Part shown: positions 45,058-53,387 of the stretch, piece by piece
Position numbering within the stretch: the first letter of the stretch is position 1
How the letters are laid out: each line of letters starts with the position of its first letter
Assembly: GCF_023094245.1 (NCBI RefSeq)
Contig: NZ_JALMEW010000001.1
Location: 736,757-800,756, forward strand
DNA: 64,000 nucleotides
Direction of reading: 5' to 3'
Source: Halomonas getboli
Lineage (GTDB): Bacteria; Pseudomonadota; Gammaproteobacteria; Pseudomonadales; Halomonadaceae
Made by a program: the position numbers and the translations under genes
Notes under the pieces: generated by a model
Databases searched by the model: none
What the model saw: only the letters and a program-made list of their open reading frames with translations
What the model was told of the DNA's origin: nothing

Positions 45058-46968
45058 ATGTCCACCTACCGCAGCGAATATCAGCGTTCCATCGAACACC
45101 CCGAGGCCTTCTGGGCCGAGCAGGCCGAGCGCCTGCCCTGGGTCACCCCGCCCACGTGCATCCTCGAGTACGACGATCAGGGTCACGCCCGCTGGTACGG
45201 CGACGGCGAGCTCAACCTCTGCCATGCGGCCCTCGACCACCACATCGAGCAGGGACGCGGCGAGCAGGCCGCGCTGCTGTGGGACTCGCCGGTCAGCGGC
45301 GGCAAACGGCGCTACACCTATGCCGAGCTGCGCGACCGGGTGGCGCGCTTCGCCGGGGCGCTGCGCGAGCTCGGGGTCGGGAAGGGCGACCGCGTGGTCA
45401 TCTATCTGCCGATGGTGCCGGAGGCGGCGATCGCCATGCTGGCCTGTGCCCGGCTGGGGGCCGTGCACTCGGTGGTGTTCGGCGGCTTCGCGCCCCACGA
45501 GCTGGCCGTGCGCATCGAGGACGCCGAACCCAGGGTGGTGATCGCGGCCTCCTGCGGCATCGAGGTCGACCGGGTACTGCCCTATCAGCCGATCGTCCAG
45601 GCCGCCCTGGCGCAGAGTGCCCACCGGCCCGAGGCCTGCGTGATCCTGCAGCGCGAGCAGTGTCCGGCCGAGCTCGGCGAGGGCGTGCATGACTGGGCGA
45701 CGCTGGAGGCCGCGGCGGCGCCGGCCGAGTGCGTGCCGGTCACGGCCACCGATCCGCTCTACGTGCTCTACACCTCCGGCACCACCGGCAAGCCCAAGGG
45801 CGTGGTGCGCGACACCGGCGGCTATGGCGTGGCGCTGCACTATTCGATGGAAGCGATCTACGACATGGCGCCGGGCGAGGTGTTCTTCTCGGCCTCTGAC
45901 GTGGGCTGGGTCGTGGGGCATTCCTATATCGTCTACGCGCCGCTGCTGCGAGGCTGCACCACGGTCGTCTATGAAGGCAAGCCGGTGCGCACGCCGGATG
46001 CCGGAGCCTTCTGGCGGCTGATCGACGAGTATCGGGTCAAGGCCTTCTTCACCGCACCGACCGCCTTCCGGGCGATCAAGAAGGAGGACCCGGAGGGACG
46101 TCTCCTGAGGGAATACGATATCTCGTGCCTCAAGGCGCTGTTCCTGGCCGGGGAGCGGCTGGACCCGCCGACCTTCCACTGGCTGAAGGGAATGCTGGAC
46201 GTGCCGGTGGTCGACCACTGGTGGCAGACCGAGACCGGCTGGCCGATCGCCGCCAACCTGCTGGGGCTCGAACCGATGCCGGCCAAGGCAGGGTCGGCCA
46301 CGGTGCCGGTGCCGGGCTTCGACGTGCGCATCCTCGATCGTGGCGGCCACGACGCGCCGGCCCTGGAGCAGGGCAGCGTGATGATCAGGCAGCCGCTGCC
46401 GCCGGGCTGCCTGACCGGCATCTGGCGCGATCCGGCGCGCTTCCACGCCGCCTACATGGCGGCCTTTCCCGGCTATTACCTGACCGGCGATGCGGGCTAT
46501 CTGGACGAGGACGGCTACCTGTTCATCATGGGTCGCACCGACGACGTCATCAACGTGGCCGGCCACCGGCTCTCCACCGGCGAGATGGAGGAGGTGGTGG
46601 GCGGCCATCCGGCGGTGGCCGAGTGCACGGTGATAGGCATTCACGATGCGCTCAAGGGTCAGGTGCCGGTGGGGCTGGTGATTCCCAAGGACGGTTTCGA
46701 CGGCGATGAGGCGACCCTGGAGCGCGAGCTGGTCGAGCGGGTGCGCGAGATGATCGGCCCGGTGGCCTGCCTCAAGCAGGTGCTGGTGGTGGAGCGTCTG
46801 CCCAAGACCCGCTCCGGCAAGATCCTGCGCAAGCTGCTGCGCCATATCGCCGACGGCGAGGCCTACGGGGTGCCCTCGACCATCGACGACCCGGCCAGCC
46901 TCGATGATGTGCACGAGGCGATGGTGGCACGCTCGCTGGGCAGTGCCGACAAGGCGCACCAGCAGTAG
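45058..46968 (+). CDS. prpE: Propionate-CoA ligase
   Basis: PrpE converts propionate, ATP and CoA to propionyl-CoA. The 636-residue product has the acyl-adenylate motifs YTSGTTGKPKGVVRDTGGY, WWQTETGWPI and YLTGDAGYLDEDGY, and the C-terminal catalytic lysine in KTRSGKILRKLLRHIADGE. The start MSTYRSEYQRSIEHPEAFWA and the N-terminal ACAS domain are typical; length matches Salmonella PrpE (628). That lysine is the classic target of Pat acetyltransferases, one of which is encoded at 60335. No other prp genes are adjacent. Confidence 0.92.
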   Translation: MSTYRSEYQRSIEHPEAFWAEQAERLPWVTPPTCILEYDDQGHARWYGDGELNLCHAALDHHIEQGRGEQAALLWDSPVSGGKRRYTYAELRDRVARFAGALRELGVGKGDRVVIYLPMVPEAAIAMLACARLGAVHSVVFGGFAPHELAVRIEDAEPRVVIAASCGIEVDRVLPYQPIVQAALAQSAHRPEACVILQREQCPAELGEGVHDWATLEAAAAPAECVPVTATDPLYVLYTSGTTGKPKGVVRDTGGYGVALHYSMEAIYDMAPGEVFFSASDVGWVVGHSYIVYAPLLRGCTTVVYEGKPVRTPDAGAFWRLIDEYRVKAFFTAPTAFRAIKKEDPEGRLLREYDISCLKALFLAGERLDPPTFHWLKGMLDVPVVDHWWQTETGWPIAANLLGLEPMPAKAGSATVPVPGFDVRILDRGGHDAPALEQGSVMIRQPLPPGCLTGIWRDPARFHAAYMAAFPGYYLTGDAGYLDEDGYLFIMGRTDDVINVAGHRLSTGEMEEVVGGHPAVAECTVIGIHDALKGQVPVGLVIPKDGFDGDEATLERELVERVREMIGPVACLKQVLVVERLPKTRSGKILRKLLRHIADGEAYGVPSTIDDPASLDDVHEAMVARSLGSADKAHQQ

Positions 46969-46990
46969 GGCGGCGGGCACGGCGGCGGGT

Positions 46991-47019
46991 TTGGCCCCCG
47001 GCAGGCGGGCGCGTATAAT
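46991..47019 (+). promoter_or_regulatory. yhhQ promoter
   Basis: A TTGGCC -35 element (46991-46996) is separated by 17 bases from a perfect TATAAT (47014-47019). Transcription would begin near 47026 and give a leader of about 68 bases holding the candidate riboswitch. Confidence 0.7.
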
Positions 47020-47056
47020 TCGCGACCGTTCGCCGGGGTGCCGGCTGTCATTCGAT

Positions 47057-47090
47057 GAGGGTTCCCTCACCCCTCCCGCCAAAAAGGTGT
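47057..47090 (+). promoter_or_regulatory. Candidate preQ1-I riboswitch in the yhhQ leader
   Basis: GAGGG (47057-47061) can pair with CCCUC (47071-47075) as P1, enclosing L1 UUCCCUCAC. An A-rich strand GCCAAAAA (47078-47085) is followed by GG (47086-47087), which can pair with CC of L1 to close an H-type pseudoknot. This is the preQ1-I layout, and the GG belongs to the AAGG ribosome site of yhhQ, so ligand binding would hide it. GAGGG can instead pair with the nearer CCCUC (47064-47068), a mutually exclusive hairpin. The downstream gene carries queuosine precursors, which supports the call. Confidence 0.55.
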
Positions 47091-47093
47091 CCG

Positions 47094-47768
47094 ATGTTCG
47101 CGCTTACCGCCGCCCAGACCCGCCGCTGCCTGATGTGGCTGGTCGCCTTCCATATCCTCGTCATCACCGCCAGCAACTACCTGGTGCAGCTGCCCTTCAG
47201 CCTGTTCGGGCTGCATACCACCTGGGGGGCGTTCAGCTTTCCCTTCATCTTTCTGGCCACCGACCTGACCGTGCGGCTGTTCGGCAAGGAGCCGGCCCGG
47301 GCCATCATCCTGCGGGTGATGTTTCCGGCGCTGGTGATTTCCTACGTCGTCTCGGTGGTGTTTCCCCGCGGCGGCTTCGCCGGGTTCGAGGCGCTGGGCG
47401 AGTGGAACCTGTTCGTGGCGCGCATCGCGCTGGCCAGTTTCATGGCCTATGTGATCGGCCAGCTGCTCGACGTCACCGTCTTCGACCGCCTGCGCCGGCT
47501 CAAGGCCTGGTGGGTGGCGCCGGCGCTGTCGACGCTGTTCGGCAACCTGGCCGACACCTTCGCCTTCTTCTCGATCGCCTTCCATCATGGCCCCGATGCC
47601 TTCATGGCCGCCCACTGGCCGGAGATCGCCTGGGTGGACTACGGCATCAAGCTGGGCATCAGCCTGGCCTTCTTCCTGCCGCTCTACGGCGTGCTGCTGG
47701 GCTGGCTGACGCGCCGGCTGGTGGCCTTCACCGGTGAGCGCGACCTGGCCCCGGAGCAGGCCCGCTAA
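47094..47768 (+). CDS. yhhQ: Queuosine precursor transporter
   Basis: The 224-residue inner-membrane protein of the YhhQ (COG1738) family has six hydrophobic segments and the signature blocks ITASNYLVQLPF, WGAFSFPFIFLATDLTVRLFG and STLFGNLADTFAFFSIAF. It imports preQ0/preQ1 for queuosine in tRNA. The ATG at 47094 has AAAAAGG six bases upstream and gives the family N-terminus; an ATG 13 codons upstream falls within the leader structure and was rejected. Confidence 0.93.
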   Translation: MFALTAAQTRRCLMWLVAFHILVITASNYLVQLPFSLFGLHTTWGAFSFPFIFLATDLTVRLFGKEPARAIILRVMFPALVISYVVSVVFPRGGFAGFEALGEWNLFVARIALASFMAYVIGQLLDVTVFDRLRRLKAWWVAPALSTLFGNLADTFAFFSIAFHHGPDAFMAAHWPEIAWVDYGIKLGISLAFFLPLYGVLLGWLTRRLVAFTGERDLAPEQAR

Positions 47769-47786
47769 ATCCTCAAGGAGTTTCCC

Positions 47787-48563
47787 ATGACCCTCGCCCT
47801 CCATCATGTCGATACCGGCGGCGACGGCACGCCGCTGGTGGTCATCCACGGCCTGCTGGGCAGCGCCGACAACTGGCGCTCGCACATCAAGAAATGGCAG
47901 GAGCTGCATCGGGTGATTGCGGTGGACCTGCGCAACCACGGCCGCTCGCCGCACGCCCCCGGCATGGGCTACGCCGACATGGCGCGCGACGTGCTGGCGC
48001 TGCTGGATCGCCTGGAGGTGCCGAAGGCGCACGTGCTGGGGCACTCCATGGGCGGCAAGGTGGCGATCACCCTGGCGCGGCTGGCGCCCGAGCGGCTGGC
48101 GTCGCTGATCGTCGCCGATGTCGCCCCCCAGGCCTACGGCCACGGCCACGACAGCGAGCTCGGTGCGCTGCGGCGCGTGCGCGACGAGCGGCCTGCCGGC
48201 CGTCGCGAGGCCGATGCGCTGATGGCGGATTTCATCGACGAACGCACCACGCGGCTGTTCCTGGCCACCAACCTGGTGCGTGGCGAGGACGGCATGACGG
48301 TGCGAGTCGGACTGGACCAGATCGCCGAGGACTATGCCTCGATCAGCGGCGAACCGGACGGTGAGGGCGCCTTCGAAGGGCCGACCCTGGTGGTGCGCGG
48401 CAGCCGCTCACCCTACGTGACCGATGCCATGCTGCCGGCACTGCGCGAGGTGCTGCCGAACGCCGAGCTCGAGACCCTGGACGCGGGTCACTGGCTGCAC
48501 GCCGAGCGGCCCGAGGAGTTTCAGGCGACGGTCAACGACTTCCTGGCCCGCCAGCCCGACTGA
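47787..48563 (+). CDS. ybfF: Alpha/beta-hydrolase esterase (YbfF-like)
   Basis: The 258-residue product has oxyanion-hole block VIHGLLGSADNWRSH, the nucleophile elbow GHSMGGKVA, a late acid in LVVRGSRSPYVTD and the catalytic His in LDAGHWLHAERP. The DLRNHGRSPHAP block is characteristic of YbfF-type esterases, which cleave short-chain and acyl-CoA esters in vitro; the natural substrate is unknown. It begins 18 bases after yhhQ with a clear CAAGGAG site, so the two are co-transcribed. Confidence 0.9.
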   Translation: MTLALHHVDTGGDGTPLVVIHGLLGSADNWRSHIKKWQELHRVIAVDLRNHGRSPHAPGMGYADMARDVLALLDRLEVPKAHVLGHSMGGKVAITLARLAPERLASLIVADVAPQAYGHGHDSELGALRRVRDERPAGRREADALMADFIDERTTRLFLATNLVRGEDGMTVRVGLDQIAEDYASISGEPDGEGAFEGPTLVVRGSRSPYVTDAMLPALREVLPNAELETLDAGHWLHAERPEEFQATVNDFLARQPD

Positions 48564-48570
48564 CGCCGAC

Positions 48571-48608
48571 GCTGACGCCGACGCCGGGCCGGGCCGGCGT
48601 CGCGTCAG
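48571..48608. terminator. Long hairpin between ybfF and the convergent binding protein gene
   Basis: GCTGACGCCGACGCCGG and CCGGCGTCGCGTCAGC pair over 16 bases with one bulged C and loop GCCGGG. It overlaps the last codon of the minus-strand gene and probably terminates both. Confidence 0.75.
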
Positions 48609-49783
48609 CGCTCGAGGTCGACCGCCAGGCGATCGACCGGGGTCACGCTCGAGACCAGGTGACGGTCGGCCAGGAAGCGCTCGAAGCCGGCGTAGCGGCC
48701 GTCGTGCAGGGCCGAGGGTGTCAGGCTCAGGCGCGCCATGGCCTCGGGCCAGGCGGCGCGGTTGGTCGGCGTGTCCAGCGCGGGCTCGGCCTGGGCCAGC
48801 AGCGCCCAGCTCTCGTCCGGATGCTCGACGATCCAGGCGGTGGCTTCTTCCAGCGCGCCCACCAGCCGGACGATGGCGTCCCGCTGCTGGGCCAGGTGGT
48901 CTCGGTTGGCGACCAGGATCAGGCCGTCGTAGCGCGGCACGCCCATGTCTTCGCTGGTGTAGGTCGCGGTCGAGATGCCGTCGTCGGCCAGCGCGCGCGG
49001 CAGCAGATAACGCACGGCGCCGATCACGCCATCCACGCGCTCCTCGCGCATGGCCTGCTCCAGGCGGAAGTGCAGGGCGGGGCTGTCCAGGTCATCGCGT
49101 GACAGCTCCTGCTGATGCAGCAGGCTGGCCAGCAGCACGGTATCGGCGTCCTGATCGGCGTGGCCGATGCGCTTGCCGGACAGCGAGGCGATGTCGATGC
49201 TGTCGTCGAGCACCAGCGAGGCGAGCGGCAGGCCGACCAGGGTGGCCACCCGGATCAGCGGCTTGCCCTGATCGACCATCAGGTGCAGCAGCGGCTGGCG
49301 CGTCAGCGCCAGGTCGACCCGCGAGGTCACCAGCAGCTTGATCGGCACGTCGGGGTCGGCTGGGGTCTGGATGTCGACGTCCAGGCCGCGCTCGGCGAAC
49401 AGGTCGAGCCGGCGGGCCACGAACAGCGCGGCGTGCCGCGGGCTCGGGTACCAGTCGAGCATCAGCGAGAGATGCGTCACCGGCGGCGGGGCGATGGGCT
49501 CGGCGGGGCCTACGGCCACGGCCGGGGCGGTGGGGCGCGTGGGCGTGTCCACGGTCGGCCCGCTTGGGCCGTCCTCGAAGGCGGCCAGCGGATCCTCGGC
49601 GGTGGCCGGCGGCCCGGTCAGCCCCAGGTCGGGGACCATGACCTCGGTGCCGAGCGGCGGATAGCCGCCTTCTGGCGCCTCCGGGGCGGCGTGGCCGAGC
49701 GGGGGCAGCGCGGGCAGGCCGAGCGCCAGGACCAGCATGCCCCAGGCGTGCGATCGGGCCGGGCGGCGAATGAATGACAGCAT
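48605..49783 (-). CDS. NMT1/THI5-like periplasmic binding protein (orphan)
   Basis: The 392-residue product has a signal peptide (LVLALGLPALPPLGHA), then about 70 residues rich in Pro, Ala and acidic residues, and an NMT1/THI5-like solute-binding domain starting LSLMLDWYPSPRHAALFVAR. That LDWxPNxxH pattern is typical of pyrimidine or thiamine-precursor binding proteins such as ThiY. No permease or ATPase gene is adjacent. The long low-complexity linker between signal and domain is unusual for a soluble binding protein and may tether it or extend it from a partner. Confidence 0.82.
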   Translation of the reverse strand: MLSFIRRPARSHAWGMLVLALGLPALPPLGHAAPEAPEGGYPPLGTEVMVPDLGLTGPPATAEDPLAAFEDGPSGPTVDTPTRPTAPAVAVGPAEPIAPPPVTHLSLMLDWYPSPRHAALFVARRLDLFAERGLDVDIQTPADPDVPIKLLVTSRVDLALTRQPLLHLMVDQGKPLIRVATLVGLPLASLVLDDSIDIASLSGKRIGHADQDADTVLLASLLHQQELSRDDLDSPALHFRLEQAMREERVDGVIGAVRYLLPRALADDGISTATYTSEDMGVPRYDGLILVANRDHLAQQRDAIVRLVGALEEATAWIVEHPDESWALLAQAEPALDTPTNRAAWPEAMARLSLTPSALHDGRYAGFERFLADRHLVSSVTPVDRLAVDLER

Positions 49784-49961
49784 GTCAACGGCTCCAGCGA
49801 TGCCCGGGAAAGGGCGATGAGAGCCCCGGGCAAGGGGAAAGACGCGCCTAGTCTATCGGCGTCGGGTCCCGCCTGACCAGCTTGGCCGTCAACGTGGCGC
49901 CGGGCGTCGCGGCGCCTCGTGGGCCGTGAGATACTGGGATAACTTTCTGAGGCAGGACGCC

Positions 49962-51668
49962 ATGGACACGATCAACACCCTCTTTCTGCTCAGCGGTTTT
50001 CTGATCGCGCTGAGCGTGCTGGCCAGCCGGCTGTCCACGCTGGTGGGCGTGCCCCTGCTGCTGCTGTTCCTGGGGCTCGGCATGCTGGCGGGCGAGGAGG
50101 GCGTGCTCGGCATCGCCTTCGACGACTACCCGCTGGCCTTCCTGATCGGCCATCTGGCGCTGGCGATGATCCTGCTCGACGGCGGCCTGCGTACCCGGCT
50201 GAAGACCTTCCGCGTCGGCTTCAAGCCGGCGCTGTCGCTGGCGACCATCGGGGTGTTCGTGACCAGCGCGCTGGTCGGCCTGATCGCCATGTGGGTGTTC
50301 GGGCTCAGCCTGGTGCAGGGGCTGCTGGTGGGCGCCATCGTGGGTTCCACCGACGCCGCGGCGGTGTTCTCGATGCTGGGCGGGCGCGGCATCAACCTCA
50401 ACGAGCGGGTCGGGGCGACGCTGGAGATCGAGTCGGGCACCAACGATCCGATGGCGATCTTCCTCACCCTGATGCTGGTGGAAGTGCTGGTCGGCGACAT
50501 CGGCGGCTGGCTCGACACGACCCTGTTCTTCCTGCAGCAGTTCGGCGTCGGCATCGCGCTGGGCCTGGGGGCCGGCTGGCTGATCGCGCGGCTGATCAGC
50601 TGGGTGGATCTGGCCCCCGGGCTCTATTCATTGCTGGCGCTGGCGCTCGGCTTCTGCGTGTTCGGGGCGACCAGCGCGCTGGGCGGCAGCGGCTTCCTGG
50701 CCATCTATCTGACCGGCCTGATGATCGGCAATCGCCCCGGGCGCCACCTCAACTTCATCCTGCCGGTGCACGACGGCCTGGCCTGGCTCAGCCAGATCGG
50801 CCTGTTCCTGGTGCTGGGCCTGCTGGTCAATCCCAGCGAGATGATGACCTACGCGCTGCCCGCCGCGGGCGTGGCCCTGGCCTTGATCTTCGTCGCTCGC
50901 CCGCTGGCGGTGCTGATCGCCATCAAGCCGTTCTTCCGCTTTCGCTGGCGTGAGGTGGGCTTCATCGCCTGGGTCGGGCTGCGCGGGGCGGTGCCGATCG
51001 TGCTGGCGATCTTTCCGGTCATCGGCGGGGTCGAGAATGCCTCGCTCTACTTCAACGTCGCCTTCGCGGTGGTGCTGCTGTCGCTGTTGATCCAGGGCGG
51101 TTCGCTGCCGTGGATGGCGAAACGCCTCAAGGTCGAGCTGCCGCCCAGCGTGACGCCCAAGCGGCGCGGCCCGCTGGGGATCCAGCCCGCCAACGACTAC
51201 GAGATGTTCGTCTATCGCGTGGAGAGCATCGATCTCGAGGACGTGCCGATTCGGCTGCTGCGCTTCCCCTCCGGCGCGATGATCGCCTCGCTGTTTCGCG
51301 ACGGCACCATGCTGCATCCCAAGGGCAGCACGCGACTGAGCCGTGGCGACGTGCTGTGCGTGATCGGCCGCGGCGACGATCTGCCGGCGCTCAATCGGCT
51401 GTTCAACGGTGACGCCACGCTCAAGCGCGAACGCGCCTTCTTCGGCGCCTTCAACTTCAACGGCGACGCGCGGCTGGGCGATATCGCCGATGCCTATGGC
51501 CTGACGCTGAGCCCCGGTGAGCACGACATGACGCTGGCCGACTTCATCTCGCTGCGCGTCGGCGGGCATCCGGTGGTGGGCGATGACGTCGATTGGCATG
51601 GCATCCACTGGGTCGTCAACGAGATGGACGGCAACCGGGTGACGCGGGTGGGGCTGAGGCTTTACTGA
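49962..51668 (+). CDS. nhaP2: Potassium/proton antiporter of the NhaP2/CvrA type
   Basis: The 568-residue inner-membrane CPA1 antiporter has about 12 hydrophobic segments and the ion-site blocks VGSTDAAAVFSML and ESGTNDPMAIFLTL. GLRGAVPIVLAIFP marks the C-terminal part of the transport domain. After the membrane part, a cytoplasmic TrkA-C-like domain is followed by a C-terminal CorC/HlyC-like region, as in CvrA (578). It exports K+ (or Na+) and helps volume and pH control, apt for a halophile. The ATG at 49962 follows GAGGCAGGACGCC. Confidence 0.92.
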   Translation: MDTINTLFLLSGFLIALSVLASRLSTLVGVPLLLLFLGLGMLAGEEGVLGIAFDDYPLAFLIGHLALAMILLDGGLRTRLKTFRVGFKPALSLATIGVFVTSALVGLIAMWVFGLSLVQGLLVGAIVGSTDAAAVFSMLGGRGINLNERVGATLEIESGTNDPMAIFLTLMLVEVLVGDIGGWLDTTLFFLQQFGVGIALGLGAGWLIARLISWVDLAPGLYSLLALALGFCVFGATSALGGSGFLAIYLTGLMIGNRPGRHLNFILPVHDGLAWLSQIGLFLVLGLLVNPSEMMTYALPAAGVALALIFVARPLAVLIAIKPFFRFRWREVGFIAWVGLRGAVPIVLAIFPVIGGVENASLYFNVAFAVVLLSLLIQGGSLPWMAKRLKVELPPSVTPKRRGPLGIQPANDYEMFVYRVESIDLEDVPIRLLRFPSGAMIASLFRDGTMLHPKGSTRLSRGDVLCVIGRGDDLPALNRLFNGDATLKRERAFFGAFNFNGDARLGDIADAYGLTLSPGEHDMTLADFISLRVGGHPVVGDDVDWHGIHWVVNEMDGNRVTRVGLRLY

Positions 51669-51682
51669 CGGCGGGATCGAGC

Positions 51683-51718
51683 GCCGGCCGCCGAGGACGT
51701 GAACCGTCGGCGGCCGGC
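51683..51718. terminator. Terminator hairpin after the antiporter gene
   Basis: A perfect 12-bp stem (GCCGGCCGCCGA / TCGGCGGCCGGC) has a 12-base loop. It lies between the antiporter and a convergent small gene. Confidence 0.75.
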
Positions 51719-51725
51719 AGGAGGG

Positions 51726-51848
51726 TCAAGGGGTATCTGATGATTCTTTGGCCTTGGCGATTCTCCAGATCACGATAGCGCCGATCAGTGATGCGGCGCT
51801 GGCGATCCAGATGCCATACTCGGTGAGGAACGACAAGCTGTCTCCCAT
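51726..51848 (-). CDS. Small single-span membrane protein
   Basis: A possible 40-residue gene encodes one hydrophobic helix (YGIWIASAASLIGAIVIWRI) with a basic end AKAK and acidic tail ESSDTP. The ATG at 51848 gives MGDSLSFLTE. The ribosome site is poor, which lowers confidence. No family is recognised. Confidence 0.45.
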   Translation of the reverse strand: MGDSLSFLTEYGIWIASAASLIGAIVIWRIAKAKESSDTP

Positions 51849-51976
51849 GCGTTGGTGAGTTGTCAGGGGTGATGTCCCTATCGACCGCTCGCGCGGGAAA
51901 TTGAACGTTTTTTCATGAGGCATGCGTGGTCGCGACGCGGCGATGATGCACGGTGATCGACACAAGGAGCATTCTG

Positions 51977-52135
51977 ATGGACCTGATACGCATTCTGTTG
52001 GCGATTCTGCTTCCCCCGGTGGGGGTCTTTCTCCAGGTCGGCTTCGGCCTGCATTTCTGGATCAATATCCTGCTGACCCTGCTGGGCTACATCCCCGGCA
52101 TCGTCCACGCGGTCTGGATCATCGCCAGGCGCTAG
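51977..52135 (+). CDS. YqaE/Pmp3-family small membrane protein
   Basis: The 52-residue product has two hydrophobic helices and the Pmp3/UPF0057 signature LLPPVGVFLQVGFGLHFWIN followed by LLTLLGYIPGIVHAVWII. Family members are linked to salt, cold and membrane-potential stress. The ATG at 51977 follows ACAAGGAG by seven bases; an in-frame GTG eight codons earlier is less likely. A strong hairpin follows 35 bases after the stop. Confidence 0.9.
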   Translation: MDLIRILLAILLPPVGVFLQVGFGLHFWINILLTLLGYIPGIVHAVWIIARR

Positions 52136-52170
52136 TCGAGGCGCGCTGAGCAAAGTGGTAGGCAAGACGA

Positions 52171-52200
52171 GAGAAGGGGCGGCATTGGCCGCCCCTTCTC
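52171..52200. terminator. Terminator hairpin after the YqaE-family gene
   Basis: A perfect 13-bp stem (GAGAAGGGGCGGC / GCCGCCCCTTCTC) has loop ATTG. No T-run follows on the plus strand. Confidence 0.75.
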
Positions 52201-52307
52201 CGTATCCATGCGTTCTGCCCTCTGGCGGCCTGATTGGCGTGACCGCGCGCTCATCGGGCATGCTTGCCAAATGGTGTCAAAAAAGGTGAATGTCGATTTG
52301 ATGATGC

Positions 52308-52352
52308 CAATATTTCCGCTTATTGCTAGTATCACTAAATAAGGGATATTTG
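52308..52352. promoter_or_regulatory. AT-rich imperfect dyad upstream of the recombinase gene
   Basis: CAATATTTCCGCTTATT (52308-52324) and AATAAGGGATATTTG (52338-52352) form an imperfect inverted repeat with 13 bases between. It is distinctly AT-rich against its surroundings and lies 63 bases before the recombinase start. It could be the protein's own operator or an old res/inversion site. Confidence 0.45.
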
Positions 52353-52414
52353 AATCATTGGCGTGATCTGATGCATCGCGCTGGGATGCCAGCAGTCTTC
52401 GAGAGAGCCATCAC

Positions 52415-53002
52415 ATGGGAAGAACCTTCGCCTATTGCCGGGTCGGTGTCGCCGAGCCGACACTCGACGATCAGCTCGCGACCATGGAGGCCGCCAACTA
52501 CCGAATCGCGTCCTATCGCGCGATCAGCGAGTCCGTGAGCGGCGCCGTTCCGGCGATGGAACGACCGGCCTTCCGTACCCTGGTCGAACACAAGCTGGAG
52601 CCCGGCGACACCCTGGTGGTGCTGGCGCTGGATCGGCTCGGGCGGGACGGCATCGACCTGCAGCGAAACGTGGCCCGCCTCTCCGAGGCCGGCGTTCGGG
52701 TGGTGTCGCTCGATCTGCCGGTGCCCGACCTGGCGAGCGATGAGGGGCGGCTGGTCTTCCGGGTGTTCGAGGCCTTCGCCGACTTCGAGCGTCAGCGCAT
52801 CGCCGAGCGCACCCGAGAAGGGCTGGCGCGGGCCAGGCGTCGGGGCAAGGCGCTCGGGCGCCCCGTGGCCGTCGCGACTACCGAGAAGGTGCAGGCGCTC
52901 AAGGCGGATGGGCTCAGTCAGTCGGCCGCAGCGGCGCGCTCCGGGCTGAGCATCGCCACGATCAAGCGCCACTGGAACAGGCGAACGACGAGCGAGAGCT
53001 GA
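52415..53002 (+). CDS. Serine-recombinase-family protein lacking the catalytic serine
   Basis: The 195-residue product has the resolvase/invertase fold and a C-terminal helix-turn-helix (GLSQSAAAARSGLSIATIKRHW). The arginines in LALDRLGRD (Arg74, Arg77) and the FADFERQRIAERTREGL helix are kept. However, the nucleophile block reads YCRVGVAE instead of YxRVSTxx, so residue 11 is Gly where serine attacks DNA. The codon is GGT, one change from AGT. Catalysis should be lost, leaving possibly a DNA-binding regulator. No mobile-element ends or tnpA are nearby; tRNA-Ser lies 116 bases downstream. Confidence 0.9.
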   Translation: MGRTFAYCRVGVAEPTLDDQLATMEAANYRIASYRAISESVSGAVPAMERPAFRTLVEHKLEPGDTLVVLALDRLGRDGIDLQRNVARLSEAGVRVVSLDLPVPDLASDEGRLVFRVFEAFADFERQRIAERTREGLARARRRGKALGRPVAVATTEKVQALKADGLSQSAAAARSGLSIATIKRHWNRRTTSES

Positions 53003-53075
53003 ACCCCGGGGCCGCGCCGATCATGCCGCTTGGCGTCTCCGGGGAATGCGATAACACATTGATCGCATGAAACTC

Positions 53076-53103
53076 TTGACCAAAACAGAAAGATTGGTAG
53101 TAT
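53076..53103 (+). promoter_or_regulatory. tRNA-Ser promoter
   Basis: TTGACC (53076-53081) and TAGTAT (53098-53103) are separated by 16 bases and end 14 bases before the mature tRNA. Confidence 0.65.
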
Positions 53104-53117
53104 ATGCGCCGTGAGCC

Positions 53118-53207
53118 GGAGGGATGGCAGAGCGGTTGAATGCACCGGTCTTGAAAACCGGCGTAGGTGAGAGCCTACCCAGGGTTCGAATCCCTGTCCC
53201 TCCGCCA
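53118..53207 (+). tRNA. tRNA-Ser (anticodon UGA)
   Basis: The 90-base gene folds into a class II tRNA: acceptor GGAGGGA / TCCCTCC, anticodon stem CCGGT / ACCGG with loop CTTGAAA giving UGA, a long variable arm (GTAGGTGAGAGCCTAC), T-loop GGGTTCGAATCCC, discriminator G and an encoded CCA. It reads UCN serine codons, mainly UCA. Confidence 0.98.
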
Positions 53208-53217
53208 CCTTCTTCTT

Positions 53218-53250
53218 AAAGGGGACCAGCTTAGGCTGGTCCCCTTTTTC
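53218..53250 (+). terminator. Intrinsic terminator of tRNA-Ser
   Basis: A perfect 13-bp stem (AAAGGGGACCAGC / GCTGGTCCCCTTT) with loop TTAG runs into TTTTT, a classic rho-independent terminator 10 bases after the tRNA. Confidence 0.95.
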
Positions 53251-53387
53251 GTTTTGTGGTGGGTCGCGAAAGCCTCGTTCGTGTCTCCACAGGGTGACAA
53301 GCGTGTCGGGTCGAAACTTGCGTCACTGCCGTGCAGGCGGCATCCTGTTGGATATCGCCAAGATCAACCACACGGAGCTTTGGATCG

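Noticed and set aside
44884..47082. A 732-codon antisense frame over prpE
   Set aside because: No domain or ribosome site; prpE is intact on the other strand.
52415..53207. Integrative element at tRNA-Ser
   Set aside because: The recombinase is a serine-family protein without its nucleophile, no direct repeat of the tRNA 3' end was seen downstream, and flanking genes are core genes.
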